In this document: piece after piece, positions 35,937-45,447 of the stretch
How positions within the stretch are numbered: position 1 is the stretch's first letter
Layout of the letters: each line of letters starts with the position of its first letter
Assembly (NCBI GenBank): GCA_965243775.1
Contig: CBDEWF010000019.1
Location: forward strand, 1 to 64,000
DNA from: Sansalvadorimonas sp965243775
GTDB taxonomy: Bacteria > Pseudomonadota > Gammaproteobacteria > Pseudomonadales > Endozoicomonadaceae
Direction of reading: 5' to 3'
Length of the DNA: 64,000 bases
Translations under genes and position numbers: made by a program
The notes under the pieces: generated by a model
What the model was told of the DNA's origin: nothing
Seen by the model: only the letters and a program-made list of their open reading frames with translations
Database searches by the model: none

Positions 35937-38900
35937 TTACAGTTTATCGATTAAATCCTGAGCTTCTTTCTTCTGGGCATCATTGCCTTCCTTGATCACC
36001 TCTTCAAGGATACTGCGGGCACCATCCTGATCGCCCATTTCCATATAGGCACGGGCCAGGTCAATCTTGGTAGAGGCCTCATCAGCATCTCCTAGGAAGC
36101 TGAAGTCATCATCCATACCATCCAGAGAGGCTTCACCATCCCCGGAATCAGCCGCAAGTGCCTCCATATCAATGGCAGAAGGCGTTTCTGTTTTCTCATC
36201 TTCTACCTTCGCTTCAGGCTCAGCAAGCTCTTTAAGAAAAGATGATTCCTCGGGCTCAAGAGCTTTCTCCAGATCGTCCACATCCAGATTCAAATCTGTT
36301 GACAGACTGGCCAGCTCACCTTCGAGTTCTGCCAGTTCACTACCGAAATCAGGAACGGCTGCTACATCCTCTCCTGCAGCGGACTCTGCTCCAGCCAGGT
36401 CATCTTTCGATGCCTGATCACCAGAGCCTGCCATAACACCAGCCTCAAGCTCCAGATCTTCCAGCTCGGGAATATCCTTTCCGATCGCCGCCTCATCCAG
36501 CTCAACTTCCAGAGAGTCAAAGTCGACTGAAGTCTCTTCTTTTGGCTCCTGCTCCTCGTTGACTGGCTCACTGATTTCATCCGCCAGATCAAGATCACCT
36601 AGGTCAAACTCAAGATCTTCAATACCATCAGCTTCGGCTGTCTCTGGTTCAGATACAGCTGGTTCAGATACTGTGGATTCAGATACGGTTACTTCAGCCT
36701 CGCTCTCAGGCTGTTCTGTTAAATCCAGTTCAGGAAGTGACACATCAGCCGGAGAGTCCGAGGTCTCGGAAGAGAAGCTCTCGCTCAGCTCTGCCGCCCG
36801 CTGAATCGCTGTATGGTCACCCATAATCTGCAGATCAAGCTCCTGAAGCTGGAACTCATTTTTATCCTTCAGCTCAACCAGCACTTCCAGCAGCTTCAAC
36901 CGTATGTCAGTACGCTTAGGTTCATTACTGATCCCTTGCTTCAATACATCAACAGCCTGTTCAAAACGACCATAGGCGATATAAGTTTCAGCTTCAGCCA
37001 GGTAGTCCTGGTTCTCAGAAGTATTATCATCTGAAGCATCATTGTCCGAGGAATCTGGTGCTGACTCGACAGCTTCTTCCTGATCGGCAAAATAGTCGAC
37101 ACCATCTACCTCACCGAATTCGCTCAGATCATCCAACTCGGCAAAGTCTTGCTCTTCGCCATCATCAGGCAGAGCAGCAAGCAGAGCTTCAGAGTCCATC
37201 TCGAGATTTTCGCCCTTCTTCCGGCGCCAGAGCATGATACCTACGCCGGTCAGAATCAGGATGACACCGCCAATAACACCGACCAGATAGGTGATATTGG
37301 TGAGGATCCGGTTCAAAAATCCCTGTTCTGACCCTTGTTTATCGAGAGCTTCAGCCATCTGCTCAATAGCTTCAAGATCACCTTCCCCCGAGGACATCAT
37401 GTCATCACTGTCCAGGGACTCATCTTCCAGATCATCTTCGAAATAGTTGTAATCGATCTCTTCTCCAGTATCGATCTCTTCTCCAGTATCGATCTCTTCC
37501 CCAGCATCGAGCTCTGCGACAGCATCAGTCTCTTCTCCGGTATCAACCGGCTCCTCACTGGCTGCTATATCATCAACTTCGTCCTGATATTCCTGAGAGG
37601 CAGCTGTATCGACAGGGGCGGGGGCGGAATCAGCCTCCGATTCCTGTTCAAGCTCTTCTACATTCTGGATAGCCATTAGCTGATCACTCTTCAGTGATAC
37701 CAGCCTTTCCAGGGAGGAAATCTGCTCCTCCAGATCCCGTAGCCGGGAATTAAGTTCGAAATTTTCACGGCTCAGGGAGTCCAGCTGTTCCTGCTTGATG
37801 GCCAGCTCGGACTCCAGCTGCCGGGACTTCCCTCCAGCTGTTTGCCCTCCTCCCTGATCGGCACCGTCACCGACACCGACACGATCATGGGCTCCGACAC
37901 TGACTATATCCAGGCGGTCCTGCTTGATACTGCCACGCGGCACACTTTCCACTTTGGTTTTACGGGTTGCATCCAGCTGTATCGATCCTGTCCTGCCCTC
38001 TCGCCACTGTTGGTGTTGGGCAGCAATTGCCTGGTTAGCCCTGGATGGATCAATATTTTTCAGAGTTACGCGGTCTGGAATTTCGAGCACCGCTCCTTTC
38101 TTCAGCAGGTTGACGTTGCCATTAATAAAGGCCTCAGGATTACGCTCCTGCAGCGCCAGCATCATGCTGTTAATGGAGACATCCCGCCCGGGACGGGTAT
38201 TCCTGGCAATCTCGTAGAGAGTATCGTTCTTGATAACGGTGTATGTTTCCGGAGTCCGGCGGTAAACAGGGCGTCTGACCGGCTCAGCCACAGGGGTAAC
38301 TGCTTCTGGTGGCTCCTCAACCCTGGGCACAGGCATACCCTGCTCGGCCAGAAATTCTGACAGGATAACGGACTCCGCTCTGGCATCTTCAGTTTCATCA
38401 TTCCGTTCAGGTTGAGCCGCCTGAACTTCCGCAACATCTTGCTCCGGCTGTACTGCTTCATGCCGCCTTTCAGATTCTTTCGGTTTTTCCGGTTTTTCCG
38501 GCTCTTCCAGCTGCTTCGGCTTACCCGGAAGTTCCGCGGCTAATGGCTGATCAGGGGCAGGCCTGGTGGAGTTATCTTCAAGAACCACCGGTTCTTCCTG
38601 CACCTCCTCCGGCGTAACCACAGGAGGCTTTGGTGTCACAGTCGAGAAAACACTGCTGCCGAACCTTGGTGGATCCAGCAACAATGTGTATTCACGTAAA
38701 AGCCTGCCGTTGGGCCAGTGCACCTCAACCAGGAAGTTGAGATAGGGTTCAACTATGGGTTTATCACTGGTGACATGGATGTACAACCGACCATCCTTGT
38801 CCATGGCAGTTTTGAATCGAAGCGTAGAAAGGAAGAAAGGACGGGCCACCTCGGCACGTTCAAAGTCAGCCCGGGTAGCAATATTGGGCAAAATTTCACT

Positions 38901-39068
38901 GAGAGTCAGCTCCCGGGCCTCAACCAGCTCAATTCGAGCATTCAGAGGTTGATTCAGGACCGATTTCAGTTGAATGTCCCCAAGACCCAGAGCGTACGCA
39001 GCACTAGGAACAGTGACCCCGCCCACCGTTCCTGCAACCGCAACAGCTGCAACAAGCTTGCGTAACAT
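35937..39068 (-). CDS. fimV: FimV-like polar peptidoglycan-binding protein
   Basis: Inner-membrane hub protein that in Pseudomonas organises type IV pili and polar proteins. It has 1,043 residues. Features in order: signal peptide (VAAVAVAGTVGGVTVPSAAY), the FimV N-terminal domain, a proline/glutamate-rich linker, a LysM domain at about 275-335 (TYTVIKNDTLYEIARNTRPG), a coiled coil near 415-465, an acidic stretch with GEEIDT in tandem, and one membrane helix (TYLVGVIGGVILILTGVGIM). A long acidic cytoplasmic part with a TPR-like segment follows, ending in the conserved C-terminal FimV domain (ASTKIDLARAYMEMGDQDGA). AAGGATAGGG precedes the ATG. The promoter region 39069-39291 has no gene. Confidence 0.92.
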   Translation of the reverse strand: MLRKLVAAVAVAGTVGGVTVPSAAYALGLGDIQLKSVLNQPLNARIELVEARELTLSEILPNIATRADFERAEVARPFFLSTLRFKTAMDKDGRLYIHVTSDKPIVEPYLNFLVEVHWPNGRLLREYTLLLDPPRFGSSVFSTVTPKPPVVTPEEVQEEPVVLEDNSTRPAPDQPLAAELPGKPKQLEEPEKPEKPKESERRHEAVQPEQDVAEVQAAQPERNDETEDARAESVILSEFLAEQGMPVPRVEEPPEAVTPVAEPVRRPVYRRTPETYTVIKNDTLYEIARNTRPGRDVSINSMMLALQERNPEAFINGNVNLLKKGAVLEIPDRVTLKNIDPSRANQAIAAQHQQWREGRTGSIQLDATRKTKVESVPRGSIKQDRLDIVSVGAHDRVGVGDGADQGGGQTAGGKSRQLESELAIKQEQLDSLSRENFELNSRLRDLEEQISSLERLVSLKSDQLMAIQNVEELEQESEADSAPAPVDTAASQEYQDEVDDIAASEEPVDTGEETDAVAELDAGEEIDTGEEIDTGEEIDYNYFEDDLEDESLDSDDMMSSGEGDLEAIEQMAEALDKQGSEQGFLNRILTNITYLVGVIGGVILILTGVGIMLWRRKKGENLEMDSEALLAALPDDGEEQDFAELDDLSEFGEVDGVDYFADQEEAVESAPDSSDNDASDDNTSENQDYLAEAETYIAYGRFEQAVDVLKQGISNEPKRTDIRLKLLEVLVELKDKNEFQLQELDLQIMGDHTAIQRAAELSESFSSETSDSPADVSLPELDLTEQPESEAEVTVSESTVSEPAVSEPETAEADGIEDLEFDLGDLDLADEISEPVNEEQEPKEETSVDFDSLEVELDEAAIGKDIPELEDLELEAGVMAGSGDQASKDDLAGAESAAGEDVAAVPDFGSELAELEGELASLSTDLNLDVDDLEKALEPEESSFLKELAEPEAKVEDEKTETPSAIDMEALAADSGDGEASLDGMDDDFSFLGDADEASTKIDLARAYMEMGDQDGARSILEEVIKEGNDAQKKEAQDLIDKL

Positions 39069-39154
39069 ATGTTCCCTATCCTTGTTGTTACTGCTCGATC
39101 ACGCTATCCCCGATTACTGAATCTTTAATATCTTTTCCGGGGCTTCCATGTTTC

Positions 39155-39171
39155 ATCTATTAACAATAGAT
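39155..39171. promoter_or_regulatory. Palindrome in the fimV upstream region
   Basis: ATCTATT and AATAGAT flank a three-base centre, a perfect 7-bp inverted repeat, 87 bases before the fimV start. It could be a protein site or a small hairpin. No regulator can be named. Confidence 0.3.
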
Positions 39172-39291
39172 ATAACAAAGCATTACAGCCATTCGAACAA
39201 TAAACTTTTCTTCTGCCCTTCCGTAGAGCACCATTTTGGCTTGAGCAAAAACAGCACCACTTCCAGGCAGACGGTTATCTGAAATAACTTA

Positions 39292-40305
39292 TCATTGCAG
39301 AAAGTCTGCAATCAACCGCTGATAGAGCTGTACCGCTGCAGACACGGCACTGACTCTGGAATTATCGGTTATCAGCCACATATTAAGAACATGGCCATGG
39401 TTTTCCGATACGTTTAGACCGCAAACCTGTATCTTCGCCTTCTGTTCATCATCAGTATTCGCAAGACTGACAGGGCTAACCATCTCTTCCGGGTCATAAT
39501 TGAGATGCAGCGATGGATCTCCATCCAGAACACCCCAGATATCAGCTACGGTCACCTCCCACTCCATGGAAACCGACAGATGTATGGCCTGGCCGTAGAA
39601 TACAGGTACGACAACACTATTAATATGAACCGGCAGAGCATCTTCAGCCAGCATAATCCCCAGTTCCCGGCCAGCCGTCACTACCCCACTGGACTCAGGT
39701 GCAGAACCCGGCAGAAAATTGAAGGCAATCTGATCGGAAAAAGTATTATGTTCAGCCGGCAGACCATTGAGGAGACGACTGGTCTGCCCAGCCAGCTCAC
39801 TGATACCATCTTTTCCTGCACTGCTGACGGAAAGAAGACAATTCATGTCAACCCGGTTAACCCCCCCCAGCTGACGCAGCCCCCGCAGAACCGGCAGCAC
39901 AGCCATGGTAATGTCACCCGGCACGGCAACGACGCCTTCCTGCTGCAGATTCATCAGGGCCTCGGGATTTAACTGCGGATGCACAAGAGGAAGATGCTCC
40001 TGGGAACGACTGAAACCTGTGGCATCAATAACAAGGGCACCGGCCTGCCCGGCCTTGGCCATTGCAGCCTCAGCAAGGTTTTCATCACCGGCACAGATGA
40101 CCAGCTGTCCCGCCGAAAATTGATAACAGTCCAGAGATTGTAACAGCAGAGTCTGGCCAGAATACTGTACAGAAGCGTCTTCATCAGTTTCAGCTACCAG
40201 AGCAATAACTCTTTCCGCTGGAATTCCGGCTTCAGCCAGAAGAGCAAGTGCAGCTTCACCCGCAAATGTGTCCGCCCCGATCAGGGCTAGAGGCATATCA
40301 AACAT
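39292..40305 (-). CDS. usg: USG-1-like aspartate-semialdehyde dehydrogenase homologue
   Basis: A 337-residue homologue of Asd with the same fold but no enzyme activity expected. The Rossmann start is LALIGADTFAGEAALALLAE. Where Asd has its catalytic cysteine, this protein reads VAVPGDITMAVLPVLRG, with no cysteine. This matches the known Usg proteins, whose role is not understood. Usg normally sits directly beside asd; here a two-kilobase unknown gene separates them. Confidence 0.88.
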   Translation of the reverse strand: MFDMPLALIGADTFAGEAALALLAEAGIPAERVIALVAETDEDASVQYSGQTLLLQSLDCYQFSAGQLVICAGDENLAEAAMAKAGQAGALVIDATGFSRSQEHLPLVHPQLNPEALMNLQQEGVVAVPGDITMAVLPVLRGLRQLGGVNRVDMNCLLSVSSAGKDGISELAGQTSRLLNGLPAEHNTFSDQIAFNFLPGSAPESSGVVTAGRELGIMLAEDALPVHINSVVVPVFYGQAIHLSVSMEWEVTVADIWGVLDGDPSLHLNYDPEEMVSPVSLANTDDEQKAKIQVCGLNVSENHGHVLNMWLITDNSRVSAVSAAVQLYQRLIADFLQ

Positions 40306-40374
40306 ATGACAACTTAAATAAAGAGAAACTGAGGCAACTGTAATAGCTACAGGAACTGTTTGTAAAACACTATT

Positions 40375-41133
40375 TTATGGAGACCAGGGCTGTAATTTCG
40401 GGTGCATACCTTCATAGGATGGTGGAAGCAAAGGAGGAGTATTGGCACCGTCAGAAGTCTCTGTCCCGGAAACCTGAGCAGGGGAATCCGAAGCTCTATC
40501 AGGCAACCCTGCTATGGGATAACGCCCTGCAGCAGGTTTTGATTTTAAAGAGCTACTTATCATTAATCTACGGTTAGTTGGTCTCGGTGTAGCTCTCAAA
40601 GAAGCATTTCTATCAGGAATAAAGGTTATACGTTTTCCTCCAGCGGTATTCCTGCGCTTAGGCAACCCGATTTTCCTTTTATATGCCTGGATCACGCTCT
40701 TAAAGGGGAGAAATGATATGGTATATTCTACAATTTTATTGCCCCATAACTTCTTCGTTATGGATATGGCAGGATCTGAACCATCGCCCCTCACTCGCTT
40801 TACTGTCACCCTGCTGTCGCGACCTTTTTTTACACCTTTATTCAAAAAAGCTCTTTTAGGATTTATTTGTTTTCTCTTTTCCTTATGTGGCCTCTTCTTT
40901 TTGGCCAACACAAGTACAGACTGCAGCAACTCCTGCCTGGCCTCACCATTTTGATAAAGGTAATTTTTTTTCTGATCCTCCCTCTCCTCTCTCACTACCG
41001 TTTCAACCTTACTCTCTTTTAGCCTTCCTTCATCCTGTTCAGTGCTTAAAGAGGTTAAAGGTGATTCTTGTTCTTTTTTTTTACTATCGGGATTACAGCC
41101 ATCACGGGCTTGACTAGCTTTAACTCTGCACAA
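40375..41133 (-). CDS. Second reading frame of the split unknown gene (basic C-terminal part)
   Basis: This frame opens inside the preceding gene and shares its last 79 bases. It encodes a basic, low-complexity segment rich in K, R and S (KKKRPHKEKRKQINPKRAFL) and a prolyl/arginine tail, with no recognised domain. It has an ATG-like start at 41133 but no good ribosome site, so independent translation is doubtful. A -1 shift on the A9 tract (41074-41082) would join it to the 466-residue upstream frame, giving about 693 residues. Whether the fusion is made by ribosomal frameshifting, RNA polymerase slippage, phase variation or is an assembly error cannot be told from sequence. Confidence 0.5.
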   Translation of the reverse strand: MCRVKASQARDGCNPDSKKKEQESPLTSLSTEQDEGRLKESKVETVVREEREDQKKNYLYQNGEARQELLQSVLVLAKKKRPHKEKRKQINPKRAFLNKGVKKGRDSRVTVKRVRGDGSDPAISITKKLWGNKIVEYTISFLPFKSVIQAYKRKIGLPKRRNTAGGKRITFIPDRNASLRATPRPTNRRLMISSSLKSKPAAGRYPIAGLPDRASDSPAQVSGTETSDGANTPPLLPPSYEGMHPKLQPWSP

Positions 41134-42455
41134 TCTTGAGCCATAGATGATTGTTGTGATATTTCAGATACAGTCTGATTACTTGATACCGAAATATTTT
41201 CATCATTATTGATGGTTTTATTGCCTGACGCTTCTTCACTGGGTAAATTCTCATGAAAAGCAGGAGTCAATGTTGCCGGTAAAACATAATCAGAAGATTG
41301 AATCTGCCCAGGTTCTGGCGTTGATAAATCCACTTGAGTACCAGGCAGTTTATAGTTTTGCATTTTTGTCAGCCATCTTTTTCGATGAGCCTCAGAAGCC
41401 TTGCCCTCCTCAAAAGCAACATGTTGAATCCACCAAGCTGTCAGTCGCCGATCCCTTTCTCTCAAAAGATATCCGCCCTTGCTGAGAGCAGCATTAAAAA
41501 CAAAACCTGCCAAGTGATCCATCAAAGGATCACGATTATAGTCTTTTGCTAAAAAACCTGAATCTGCTAAAAACAAACAAAAGTGCCAAACACTTCGCAG
41601 AACTAACTCTTCAGGGAAATCCGATACTTGCTTGAAATAATCTCTAATATACTTTTGTTCTTTTCTGGGAATCTTCTTAAATACAACACCTCGTTGCTGT
41701 GTAGTTGTCCATAACGGAATTTCATGAGATATATTTCCCCACCACTCTTGAGAGTCCTCAATTAAATCCTTATATTCATCTTCCCAGACTATCGCCATTT
41801 CAGGATCAGTCAACATGGTTTCATCTACCCAGCGTAGTCTGAATTTGATATAAGTAAGATCATCTTCAGAAACACTAACCACGCCCTGCCATACTAAGTG
41901 AAGAAGAAAAGCCAGTATGGGCATCAGTAAAGGATCTTCACCTTCTAAATATTTATAGAATCCCTCATCAAAACTTAACTTTTCATTAAACAGCGTCACG
42001 GTTCCCTCAGATCCATGTTCTTGGCAATAGTCCAACCAGTCGGCAAGATGGTTAGTATAGAGATTGAGATATAAATGCATGATCTGGGAAAAAAAACCCA
42101 ACGGCGGATAAGGATATGGATCTCCAACATCGTGCATGGTGAATCGGGTTTTTTTTACATCCTCCAGCAATGAAGCATAACGCTTGTCTGTTTCAATTTT
42201 TTGATCAAAATTAACCCATACACTCTTTTTTGAATCTAGTTCTGCCTGAGTATGTCTTTTGTAGTTGTGCCCAATTCCATAACAAACAGAAACCATGCTG
42301 ATCAAGGTTAACACCAGAAAAACTTCAAACAGGAAAAATTGCTTACTGATCGCCAAGTATCTGCACACAACAATACCCCCCCCCTGATACCGGTCAATCA
42401 GTTTAGACAGGAAGAGCAGCCGCGACCAATAAGCAAAATAGAATAGACAGAGCAC
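41055..42455 (-). CDS. Membrane-anchored protein of unknown family, first frame
   Basis: I do not recognise this 466-residue protein. The GTG at 42455 follows GGTAAG. Two hydrophobic segments lie near the N terminus (LFYFAYWSRLLFL and FFLFEVFLVLTLISMVSVCY), then a long soluble, tryptophan- and acid-rich part (EDEYKDLIEDSQEWWGNISH). The last 80 residues are serine/asparagine-rich. It ends IVKKKNKNHL just after an A9 tract; the -1 frame stays open for another 680 bases. It lies between asd and usg, two genes normally adjacent, so it is a likely insertion. The sequence is A/T-richer than its neighbours. Confidence 0.65.
   Translation of the reverse strand: MLCLFYFAYWSRLLFLSKLIDRYQGGGIVVCRYLAISKQFFLFEVFLVLTLISMVSVCYGIGHNYKRHTQAELDSKKSVWVNFDQKIETDKRYASLLEDVKKTRFTMHDVGDPYPYPPLGFFSQIMHLYLNLYTNHLADWLDYCQEHGSEGTVTLFNEKLSFDEGFYKYLEGEDPLLMPILAFLLHLVWQGVVSVSEDDLTYIKFRLRWVDETMLTDPEMAIVWEDEYKDLIEDSQEWWGNISHEIPLWTTTQQRGVVFKKIPRKEQKYIRDYFKQVSDFPEELVLRSVWHFCLFLADSGFLAKDYNRDPLMDHLAGFVFNAALSKGGYLLRERDRRLTAWWIQHVAFEEGKASEAHRKRWLTKMQNYKLPGTQVDLSTPEPGQIQSSDYVLPATLTPAFHENLPSEEASGNKTINNDENISVSSNQTVSEISQQSSMAQDCAELKLVKPVMAVIPIVKKKNKNHL
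41073..41079 (-). promoter_or_regulatory. Candidate -1 frameshift site A-AAA-AAG
   Basis: On the minus strand the first frame reads GTA AAA AAA AAG AAC, so the heptamer A AAA AAG lies in the correct phase for a dnaX-type -1 slip. The A run is nine bases (41074-41082). A shift here moves translation into the long second frame. No stem-loop stimulator was clearly identified downstream. Confidence 0.5.
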
Positions 42456-42567
42456 CTTACCGATCGAGAATAATCGAATAGCAAAAAGACATGGATAACT
42501 TAAAAAAAAGAGCAGCCATCACGCCTGCCACCTTCAGGGGCAGGCGGTGGAAAGATAGATAAAAGGA

Positions 42568-43683
42568 TTACAGAAGAATATTCAGCATGCGGCGCAAGGG
42601 TTCAGCGGCTCCCCAAAGGAGCTGGTCTCCAACAGTAAAGGCGGAGAGGTGTTCTGGCCCCATATTCATCTTGCGCAGGCGCCCAACCGGAACATGCATG
42701 GAGCCACTGACTACAGCCGGGCTCAGTTTGTTCATAGACTCTTCCCGGTTATTGGCAACAACTTCTACCCAGTCATTGGCTTCACCTACAATGGCTTCGA
42801 TATCTGCCAGAGGCAGATCCCGGGTCAGTTTAACCGTTAGAGCCTGGGAGTGACAGCGCATCGCCCCGACACGAACACAGAGACCATCAATAGGAATCGG
42901 GTTATCCTGCAGACCAAGAATTTTGTTGGTTTCAGACTGCCCCTTCCACTCTTCCCGGCTCTGAAAGTTATCCAGCTGGGAATCAATATAGGGAATCAGG
43001 CTACCAGCCAGGGGCACGCCAAATGCACTGGTATCCAGATCACTGCGGATAGTCTCTGTCACCTTCCGGTCAATATCAAGAATGGCCGAGGCGGGATTGG
43101 CCAGCTCCCCGGCAACAGAGGCGTGGATCACACCCATACCCCTGAGCAGCTCTCGCATATGGCGGGCACCTCCGCCACTGGCAGCCTGATAGGTCATCGC
43201 TGTCGTCCACTCAACCAGACCTTCCCGAAACAGACCACCCAGTCCCATAAGCATCAGGCTGACGGTGCAGTTACCACCCACGTAGATTTTAATACCTTCA
43301 TCAAGGGCACGGTCAATCACCGGACGGTTAACCGGGTCAAGAATAATAACCGCGTCGTCTTTCATACGCAGTTTGGATGCAGCATCAATCCAGAAACCAT
43401 TCCAGCCTGATGCCCTGAGCCTGGGATAGATTTCCCCGGTAAAATCCCCCCCCTGGCAGGAGATAATAATATCCATCTCCGCCAGTTCAGAAACCTTATA
43501 GGCACTTTTCAGTGCCGGAACCACTACCCCTTCACCCTGCAGGTGTGCAGGACCCGGCTGTCCCTCCTGAGAGGTGGTAAAAAACACCGGCTCAATCCTA
43601 GCGAAATCTCCCTCTTCCACCATTCTCTGCATCAGGACGGAACCCACCATCCCCCGCCAGCCAATTAATCCAACTTTCTTCAC
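42568..43683 (-). CDS. asd: Aspartate-semialdehyde dehydrogenase
   Basis: Reduces aspartyl phosphate to aspartate semialdehyde for lysine, threonine, methionine and peptidoglycan synthesis. It has 371 residues from the GTG at 43683 (MKKVGLIGWRGMVGSVLMQR). GAGG lies nine bases before; an upstream GTG at 43698 overlaps leuB. The catalytic cysteine is in KIYVGGNCTVSLMLMGLGGL and the glutamine-histidine region is TYQAASGGGARHMRELLRG. It follows leuB by four bases, so it is cotranscribed with the leu genes as in pseudomonads. Confidence 0.95.
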   Translation of the reverse strand: MKKVGLIGWRGMVGSVLMQRMVEEGDFARIEPVFFTTSQEGQPGPAHLQGEGVVVPALKSAYKVSELAEMDIIISCQGGDFTGEIYPRLRASGWNGFWIDAASKLRMKDDAVIILDPVNRPVIDRALDEGIKIYVGGNCTVSLMLMGLGGLFREGLVEWTTAMTYQAASGGGARHMRELLRGMGVIHASVAGELANPASAILDIDRKVTETIRSDLDTSAFGVPLAGSLIPYIDSQLDNFQSREEWKGQSETNKILGLQDNPIPIDGLCVRVGAMRCHSQALTVKLTRDLPLADIEAIVGEANDWVEVVANNREESMNKLSPAVVSGSMHVPVGRLRKMNMGPEHLSAFTVGDQLLWGAAEPLRRMLNILL

Positions 43684-43687
43684 TCTG

Positions 43688-44767
43688 CTATACCTCACTC
43701 AATGCCCTGACTACGGCATCACCCATACCCCGGGTTCCTGTTTTTTCACAACCTTCGGACCAGATATCTCCGGTACGGATACCCTGATCAAGCACTTTAC
43801 TGACCGCCTGTTCTATCGTTTCTGCAGCTTCCGCTTCTGCAAAGGAATAACGCAGCATCATGGCCACAGAGAGGATGGTTGCCAGAGGGTTGGCCAGATC
43901 CTGTCTGGAGATATCCGGTGCCGAACCGTGTACCGGCTCATACATACCTTTATTATTGGCATCAAGAGACGCTGATGGCAGCATGCCAATGGAACCGGTC
44001 AGCATCGCAGCACAGTCAGAGAGGATATCCCCGAACATATTACCGGTGACCATAACATCAAACTGCCTGGGAGCACGCACCAGCTGCATGGCAGCATTAT
44101 CAACATACATATGGGACAGCTGAACATCAGGGTATTCCGGCGCCAGCCGCTCCATCACTTCACGCCAGAGAACAGTGACTTCCAGGACATTATGCTTGTC
44201 GACGGAACAGAGCTTTCCTCCCCGCTTCCGCGCCGCTTCAAATGCAACCCGACCAATACGTTCAATTTCCGACTCGCTGTAAACGTAGGTATTAAAACCC
44301 TCCCGCTCACCGCTGGACAAAGTACGAATCCCCCGGGGCTGACCAAAGTAAATGCCACCGGTCAGTTCACGAACAATCAGTATATCCAGCCCACTGACCA
44401 CCTCGGGCTTCAATGTTGAGGCTTCAGCCAGCTGGGGGTAAAGCATCGCCGGACGCAGATTGGCAAACAACTCAAGACTGGAGCGCAATCCAAGCAGGCC
44501 TTTTTCTGGTCGAACCGCCATCTCCAGGTTATCCCACTTCGGCCCCCCTACTGCCCCCAGCAGAATGGCATCAGCCCTTTTCGCTGCTGTTAATGTCTGT
44601 TCAGGCAGAGGGACACCGGTAGCATCAATAGCTGCTCCACCAACCAGACCCTGCTCAGTGGTAATCGCCAGACCAAACCTTTCTTTAACCACTTCCAGAA
44701 CCCTTACAGCCTGAGCCATAATTTCCGGACCTATGCCATCACCGGGTAAAACCAGAACTTTTTTCAT
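43688..44767 (-). CDS. leuB: 3-isopropylmalate dehydrogenase
   Basis: Oxidative decarboxylation step of leucine synthesis, NAD-dependent. It has 359 residues, the usual size. Conserved: LPGDGIGPEIMAQAVRVL at the start, LLGAVGGPKW, the substrate-binding RELTGGIYFGQPRG, and the metal/NAD block MFGDILSDCAAMLTGSIGML followed by EPVHGSAPDISRQDLANPLA. It lies between leuD and asd. Confidence 0.97.
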   Translation of the reverse strand: MKKVLVLPGDGIGPEIMAQAVRVLEVVKERFGLAITTEQGLVGGAAIDATGVPLPEQTLTAAKRADAILLGAVGGPKWDNLEMAVRPEKGLLGLRSSLELFANLRPAMLYPQLAEASTLKPEVVSGLDILIVRELTGGIYFGQPRGIRTLSSGEREGFNTYVYSESEIERIGRVAFEAARKRGGKLCSVDKHNVLEVTVLWREVMERLAPEYPDVQLSHMYVDNAAMQLVRAPRQFDVMVTGNMFGDILSDCAAMLTGSIGMLPSASLDANNKGMYEPVHGSAPDISRQDLANPLATILSVAMMLRYSFAEAEAAETIEQAVSKVLDQGIRTGDIWSEGCEKTGTRGMGDAVVRALSEV

Positions 44768-44787
44768 TTTTGCAGCACCCCTAACTT

Positions 44788-45447
44788 CTATTTTGATAAT
44801 TCTTTAAATAACCAGGGAAACTTTTTCTGGTGCCCTGCTTCAAACTCCTGAATAGCTGCTGACTGCTGCAGAGTCAGGCCAATTTCATCCAGACCGTTCA
44901 GCAAACACTCCCTGCGGAAAGGGTCAACCTCAAAAGCAAACTCTTCACCCTCTGTGCCATTTGCAGTCAGGACAACCTGCCGCTCAAGATCAACTGTCAG
45001 ACTGTAACCTTCCTGCTGTCCACAGGCGGCGAACAGCTGATCAACAATCTCTTCCGGCAGAACAACGGGTAACAGACCGTTTTTGAAACAGTTGTTATAG
45101 AAAATATCGGCAAAGCTGGGGGCAATCACGCAGCGGAAGCCAAAATCGTCCAGCGCCCAGGGAGCATGTTCACGGCTGGATCCACAACCAAAGTTCTTAC
45201 GGGCCAGCAATACCGAAACACCCTGATAACGGGGCTGATTCAGAATAAATTTACTGTTCTTCGGGCGGTCGGAACAGTCCTGATCCGGCTTGCCTTCATC
45301 CAGATAACGGAGTTCATCAAACAGATTTTTGCCGAAACCGGAACGCTTGATCGACTTTAAAAACTGCTTGGGAATAATCATGTCGGTATCAACATTGGCG
45401 CGATCCAGAGGGGCAACCAGGCCAGTATGAACGGTAAATGCTTTCAT
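44788..45447 (-). CDS. leuD: 3-isopropylmalate dehydratase small subunit
   Basis: Small subunit of isopropylmalate isomerase. It has 219 residues. The hallmark GSSREHAPWALDDFGFRCVI is present, preceded by LLARKNFGCG, with DRANVDTDMIIPKQFLKSI near the start. It overlaps the leuC stop by four bases, so the two subunits are translated together. Confidence 0.97.
   Translation of the reverse strand: MKAFTVHTGLVAPLDRANVDTDMIIPKQFLKSIKRSGFGKNLFDELRYLDEGKPDQDCSDRPKNSKFILNQPRYQGVSVLLARKNFGCGSSREHAPWALDDFGFRCVIAPSFADIFYNNCFKNGLLPVVLPEEIVDQLFAACGQQEGYSLTVDLERQVVLTANGTEGEEFAFEVDPFRRECLLNGLDEIGLTLQQSAAIQEFEAGHQKKFPWLFKELSK

Noticed and set aside
39292..40305. Second functional aspartate-semialdehyde dehydrogenase
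   Set aside because: The catalytic cysteine is missing (VPGDITMA in its place), which fits the inactive Usg group; the active enzyme is at 42568-43683.
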